Shown here in pieces: positions 7,103 through 9,409 of a DNA stretch of 9,409 nt. Origin of the DNA: CAZQYC01 sp043746555 (GTDB taxonomy: Bacteria > Pseudomonadota > Gammaproteobacteria > Steroidobacterales > Steroidobacteraceae); assembly GCA_043746555.1 (NCBI GenBank), contig JAYTQU010000286.1, forward strand, positions 1 through 9,409. Reading direction: 5' to 3'. The notes under the pieces are model-generated. The model saw nothing but the letters and a program-made list of their open reading frames with translations, was not told the DNA's origin and searched no databases. Position 1 is the stretch's first letter, and each line of letters begins with the position of its first letter. The translations under genes and the position numbers were made by a program.

Positions 7103-7408
7103 ATGGCGAATAACGTAGTCAACATCCACGAGGCGAAGACCCATCTTTCGCGACTCGTCGATAAAGTCGCTGTCGGCGCCGAAGTTGTTATCGCTAAGGC
7201 GGGCAAACCTATGGCTCGTCTGGTGCCGATCGTTGCGACGGCAAAACGAAAAAAGTTGGGATTGCTGAAAGGAAAAATCAAAATCGGTCGCGACTTCAAT
7301 GCGCCATTGGACGAGAATACGCTCGCGCTGTTTGAAGGGCGCTGGCGCAACCATCTAAACTTTCCAAGACGGCTCGTCAGCAAATCGAGACTGCCGACGT
7401 TTACGTAA
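7103..7408 (+). CDS. Phd/YefM-family antitoxin with an aberrant out-of-frame C-terminal tail
   Basis: A 101-residue frame with ATG at 7103 and GGAG 7 nt upstream. Residues 1-50 carry the typical Phd/YefM start: NIHEAKTHLSRLVDKV, then GAEVVIAKAGKPMARLVP. Residues 57-80, ending in LALFEGR, look like the toxin-binding end of antitoxins of this type paired with PIN-domain toxins. These usually stop at about that point, some 80 residues in. Here the frame continues for 21 residues (81-101), and that tail is toxin-gene sequence read in the wrong frame. The natural stop appears lost in a deletion. DNA binding and self-repression could survive; toxin neutralisation depends on whether the tail disturbs the C-terminus. 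The normal partner, just downstream, is broken. Confidence 0.85.
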   Translation: MANNVVNIHEAKTHLSRLVDKVAVGAEVVIAKAGKPMARLVPIVATAKRKKLGLLKGKIKIGRDFNAPLDENTLALFEGRWRNHLNFPRRLVSKSRLPTFT

Positions 7409-7677
7409 GCGCCGCGTCCATCTGGGAGATCAGCATCGAATCGGCACTAGGCAAACTCAAGGCTAACCCCGAGGAAGTATTGGCGGCGGTCGAACCGGCG
7501 GGATTCAATTTACCACCCATCACCGGGATACATGCCGCGAAAGTAGCGGCGCTTCCCTTTCTACATAAAGACCCATTCGATCGTATGCTGGCAGCCCAAG
7601 CCTCGACCGATCTTATGATTCTTCTAACGAACGATGCCGCATTGAGCGGTTACGGTTCATTCGTTCGAATGACATAG
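7337..7677 (+). pseudogene. PIN-domain (VapC-type) toxin remnant lacking its start and first catalytic Asp
   Basis: In the frame ending at TAG 7675-7677, about 113 residues match the body of a PIN-domain RNase toxin: LSKTARQQI, then VYVSAASIWEIS, LGKL, HAAKVAALPF, KDPFDRMLAAQA, LLTNDAAL and YGSFVRM. Three of the four acidic positions expected of a PIN active site are seen: Glu in WEI, Asp in DPFDR and Asp in TND. The part that should come first, Met through the Asp-Thr-His motif and the following helix, is missing. Reading upstream, the frame meets TGA at 7333-7335 inside the antitoxin with no ATG in between. The only usable in-frame starts are later, such as TTG at 7480, and would remove still more. 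A functional toxin is therefore unlikely. An intact toxin of this type would be about 125-130 residues. The break looks like a single deletion. Confidence 0.8.
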
Positions 7678-7682
7678 CAGCA

Positions 7683-7699
7683 GGGACACTATTCGTCCC
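7683..7699. repeat. Short inverted repeat between toxin remnant and nitroreductase
   Basis: GGGAC (7683-7687) and GTCCC (7695-7699) flank a 7-nt spacer, 6 bp after the toxin stop. No T-run follows, so it is not a clear terminator. It may be a small REP-like hairpin or chance. Confidence 0.35.
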
Positions 7700-7726
7700 G
7701 AAACGCGCAACAATAAACCCACTGCT

Positions 7727-8401
7727 ATGAACGTCACCGAAGCGATCGACACGCGTATGAGTTGTCGTGCATTCCTAAATGCTCGCGTATCTGCCGAAAC
7801 GATTCGAACACTGCTGGAAACGGCAAAGCGCGCGCCGTCGGGCGGTAATCTTCAGCCGTGGCATGTGTATGTGCTCGCAGGCGACGTACTCGACGAATTT
7901 CGCGCGACAATTCGCGAAAAATTGCCGACGCAGCCGCGCGGCGAAGGCAGCGAATACGATGTCTATCCGAAAGGCCTCACCGATCCGTATCTCGCGCGAC
8001 GTTACCGATGCGGCGAAGACCTCTACGCCACCATCGACGTGCCGCGCGAGGACAAGGTCGCGCGCCTTAAGCAATTTGCGCGTAACTACGAATTGTTCGG
8101 TGCGCCCGTGGGGTTATTCTTCGCTATCGATCGACAAATGGGATTGGGTCAATGGGCCGATCTCGGTATGTTCATGCAAAACATCATGCTGTTGGCGCGC
8201 GAACAGGGATTGCATACCTGTGCGCAGGAAGCATGGGCGGCGTGGTACCAGACGGTTGGAGAATTTTTGCAATTGCCGCCAAACTTGATGTTGTTTTCGG
8301 GAATGGCGCTTGGCTATCGCGACGAAACCGCGCCTATCAACCGGCTGCGCACCGAACGCGCCGCGCTCAATGAGTTCGCAACGATTCAAGGTCTGGAGTG
8401 A
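7727..8401 (+). CDS. FMN-dependent nitroreductase-family oxidoreductase
   Basis: A 224-residue protein of ordinary length for the nitroreductase fold. These are usually homodimeric flavoproteins that take electrons from NAD(P)H and reduce nitroaromatics, quinones or related acceptors. FMN-binding features are in place: Arg10, Ser12 and Arg14 in RMSCRAF, then APSGGNLQPW at 36-45, then ADLGMFMQNIMLLA at 144-157 with Gly161 and CAQEAW at 165-170. The end, with NRLRTER at 205-211 and LNEF at 214-217, matches the Arg-containing phosphate-binding tail of this group. No signal peptide, so cytoplasmic. The ATG at 7727 is chosen because the conserved Arg/Ser/Arg region follows at the usual distance; the ribosome binding site is weak. 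The stop is 5 bp before the next gene, whose ribosome binding site lies in the last codons here, so they are probably cotranslated. The substrate cannot be read from sequence. Confidence 0.93.
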   Translation: MNVTEAIDTRMSCRAFLNARVSAETIRTLLETAKRAPSGGNLQPWHVYVLAGDVLDEFRATIREKLPTQPRGEGSEYDVYPKGLTDPYLARRYRCGEDLYATIDVPREDKVARLKQFARNYELFGAPVGLFFAIDRQMGLGQWADLGMFMQNIMLLAREQGLHTCAQEAWAAWYQTVGEFLQLPPNLMLFSGMALGYRDETAPINRLRTERAALNEFATIQGLE

Positions 8402-8406
8402 TCGCC

Positions 8407-9237
8407 ATGAAAAGCAACAGCGTTTATTTGTTCGTTGGTCTAATCGTCGCATCGTTTGCGGCGCAGGCCGGCGTGATGATCGAGTTCGTTAAGCGTAACG
8501 CCGACACCGGAAAAGAAGAACCGCTGCAATCGATGTGGGTGCAAAACGGCATGGCGCGCACCGAAGGCTCCCGTGGTTCGAGTGAGTCGACGGTATCGAT
8601 CTTTAAGGACGACGCAATGTATTTGCTCCAAGCGCAAAGCAAGTCGTATCGCGTCATGGACAAAGCAACCATCGAGCGGATGGCAGGAACGATGAACGAC
8701 GCGATGGCGAAAATGCGCGCGCAAATGGAGAAGATGCCGCCCGAGCAACGCGCGATGATGGAGAACATGATGAAGCAGCGCGGCGGCATGATCGGTATGA
8801 ATGGACCGAAGAAACAGGTGATCTACGATGTTAAACCCACCGGCCGCACCGAAACCGTCAACGGTAAATCGTGCAAATTGTGGGACACCACTCGCGACGG
8901 CGTGTTGAGCGAGCAATTGTGCGTCGTACCGCTCAGCGCGATGCCCGGTAGCGACGAAGTGATCGCCGTGTCGAAAAAGATGGCTGCAATGTTCGAAAAA
9001 TTTAGCGCACAAATGCGCGCTCAGATGGACAACATCATGCGGCAATCGAGCACGCAGCTTGCCAAACTCAACGGCTTTCCGATCATGACGCGCTCGTACG
9101 AAAACGGCGTACTCGAGCCGGAACAGTTCATCGTCAAGACTTGGAAACAACAGGCCGTCGACGCGGGGAAATTTGCAATCCCAAGCGACTACACGAAAAA
9201 AGAAATGCCACAGATGGGCAAGCCGATGGGCAAATAG
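8407..9237 (+). CDS. Exported methionine-rich DUF4412-like protein
   Basis: A 276-residue protein. ATG 8407 is preferred over an in-frame GTG at 8398 because GGAG (8395-8398) lies 8 nt before the ATG and overlaps the GTG. Residues 1-21 form a Sec signal peptide with likely cleavage after Ala-Gln-Ala21. The mature protein starts with a strand-like region (GVMIEFVKR), then a predicted helix at about 84-125 crowded with methionines and containing MPPEQRAMMENMMK. Two cysteines follow in NGKSCKLWD and SEQLCVV (156 and 172). This order (beta part, Met-rich helix with PPEQRAMM, then NGKSC and a second Cys) resembles periplasmic proteins annotated DUF4412; I am recalling the family, not searching it. 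Function is unknown. About one residue in ten is Met. It follows the nitroreductase by 5 bp in the same operon. Metal binding or a lipoprotein-carrier-like fold are possibilities only. Confidence 0.85.
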   Translation: MKSNSVYLFVGLIVASFAAQAGVMIEFVKRNADTGKEEPLQSMWVQNGMARTEGSRGSSESTVSIFKDDAMYLLQAQSKSYRVMDKATIERMAGTMNDAMAKMRAQMEKMPPEQRAMMENMMKQRGGMIGMNGPKKQVIYDVKPTGRTETVNGKSCKLWDTTRDGVLSEQLCVVPLSAMPGSDEVIAVSKKMAAMFEKFSAQMRAQMDNIMRQSSTQLAKLNGFPIMTRSYENGVLEPEQFIVKTWKQQAVDAGKFAIPSDYTKKEMPQMGKPMGK

Positions 9238-9254
9238 CAATGAAGCGCGAGATG

Positions 9255-9293
9255 GATCGGAGATTCTAAGTCTAGTTTCGCTCTGTTCCGATC
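9255..9293. terminator. Possible weak bidirectional hairpin between convergent genes
   Basis: GATCGGA (9255-9261) and TCCGATC (9287-9293) are exact reverse complements around a 25-nt spacer, 17 bp after the DUF4412-like stop. There is no T-run on either side and the loop is large, so this is only a candidate. Its position between a plus-strand gene end and a possible minus-strand gene end would fit a shared terminator. Confidence 0.25.
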
Positions 9294-9321
9294 TTACGAA
9301 CTCGCGTTGAACGCTGCTCGC

Positions 9322-9409
9322 TTAATCCACGAAATGCGCGCTCACTATATCGGCTTTGGCCGCACAACCAATCTCTACGCGCGCGGACGGCGCAACTTGA
9401 AATTGATCG
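9322..9409 (-). CDS. Possible C-terminus of a convergent gene (partial)
   Basis: From the right edge, the minus strand is open for 28 codons and ends at TAA (9324-9322). The residues, including QVAPSARVEIGCAAKAD and a final HFVD, have ordinary protein-like composition with no runs of Arg or Cys such as many shadow frames show. Too little is visible to name a family, and the opposite strand is also open here from 9334, giving a more Arg-rich peptide. Confidence 0.35.
   Translation of the reverse strand, partial: DQFQVAPSARVEIGCAAKADIVSAHFVD

Noticed and set aside
7480..7677. A 65-codon frame from TTG considered as a stand-alone small protein.
   Set aside because: It is the C-terminal part of the PIN toxin remnant; a start here would lack the first Asp and the WE motif, leaving no active site.
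8440..9240. A 266-codon open frame on the minus strand, rich in His and Arg, opposite the DUF4412-like gene.
   Set aside because: It mirrors the codon pattern of the plus-strand gene, which has a signal peptide, ribosome binding site and family-like motifs. The His/Arg/Leu-rich composition is typical of an antisense shadow.

Overview
The window reads as chromosomal DNA of a Gram-negative bacterium, most likely a gammaproteobacterium. Three things point this way: two lipoprotein-type signal peptides, a subtilase with a GlyGly-CTERM-like C-terminal tail (a sorting signal known mainly from gammaproteobacteria), and a DUF4412-like periplasmic protein behind a nitroreductase. Base composition is moderately GC-rich and looks even along the window. 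No insertion sequence, phage gene, tRNA, rRNA or CRISPR array was found.

Layout. Positions 1-6846 are read from the minus strand. In transcription order this half holds an M28-family zinc metallopeptidase (6846-5116, likely lipoprotein), a terminator-like hairpin (about 5011-4975), a large subtilisin-like (S8) protease with a prodomain, a PKD-like domain, two Ig-like modules and a C-terminal anchor tail (4738-2060), a second terminator-like hairpin (about 1922-1896), a small lipoprotein with a Thr-Pro linker (1585-1370), and 33 bp later a large secreted Gly/Ser/Thr-rich protein of unknown family (1336 to beyond position 1). That last gene is open for all 445 codons present and runs off the left edge. 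Positions 7073-9237 are read from the plus strand. They hold a Phd/YefM-type antitoxin behind a 17-bp palindrome, a PIN-domain toxin remnant broken by a deletion, an FMN-dependent nitroreductase (7727-8401), and a methionine-rich DUF4412-like exported protein (8407-9237). The last two form a tightly coupled pair. At the right edge a short minus-strand frame (9408-9322) may be the C-terminus of a convergent gene.

How the genes fit together. The left half is an export-oriented block: two peptidases, one lipoprotein and one secreted protein, all carrying signal peptides. The two peptidases could cooperate in breaking down external protein, but hairpins and intergenic gaps of more than 370 bp suggest separate transcription units. 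The lipoprotein and the large secreted protein look like one operon and are the least understood part of the window. The toxin-antitoxin locus looks decayed: the antitoxin reading frame runs through the point where its stop should lie into out-of-frame toxin sequence, and the toxin lacks its start and first catalytic aspartate. The junction is an 8-bp sequence that would fit both parent genes, which suggests a short-direct-repeat deletion. I see no clear novel multi-gene defence or biosynthetic system. The best leads are the unknown secreted pair at the left edge and the toxin-antitoxin deletion.
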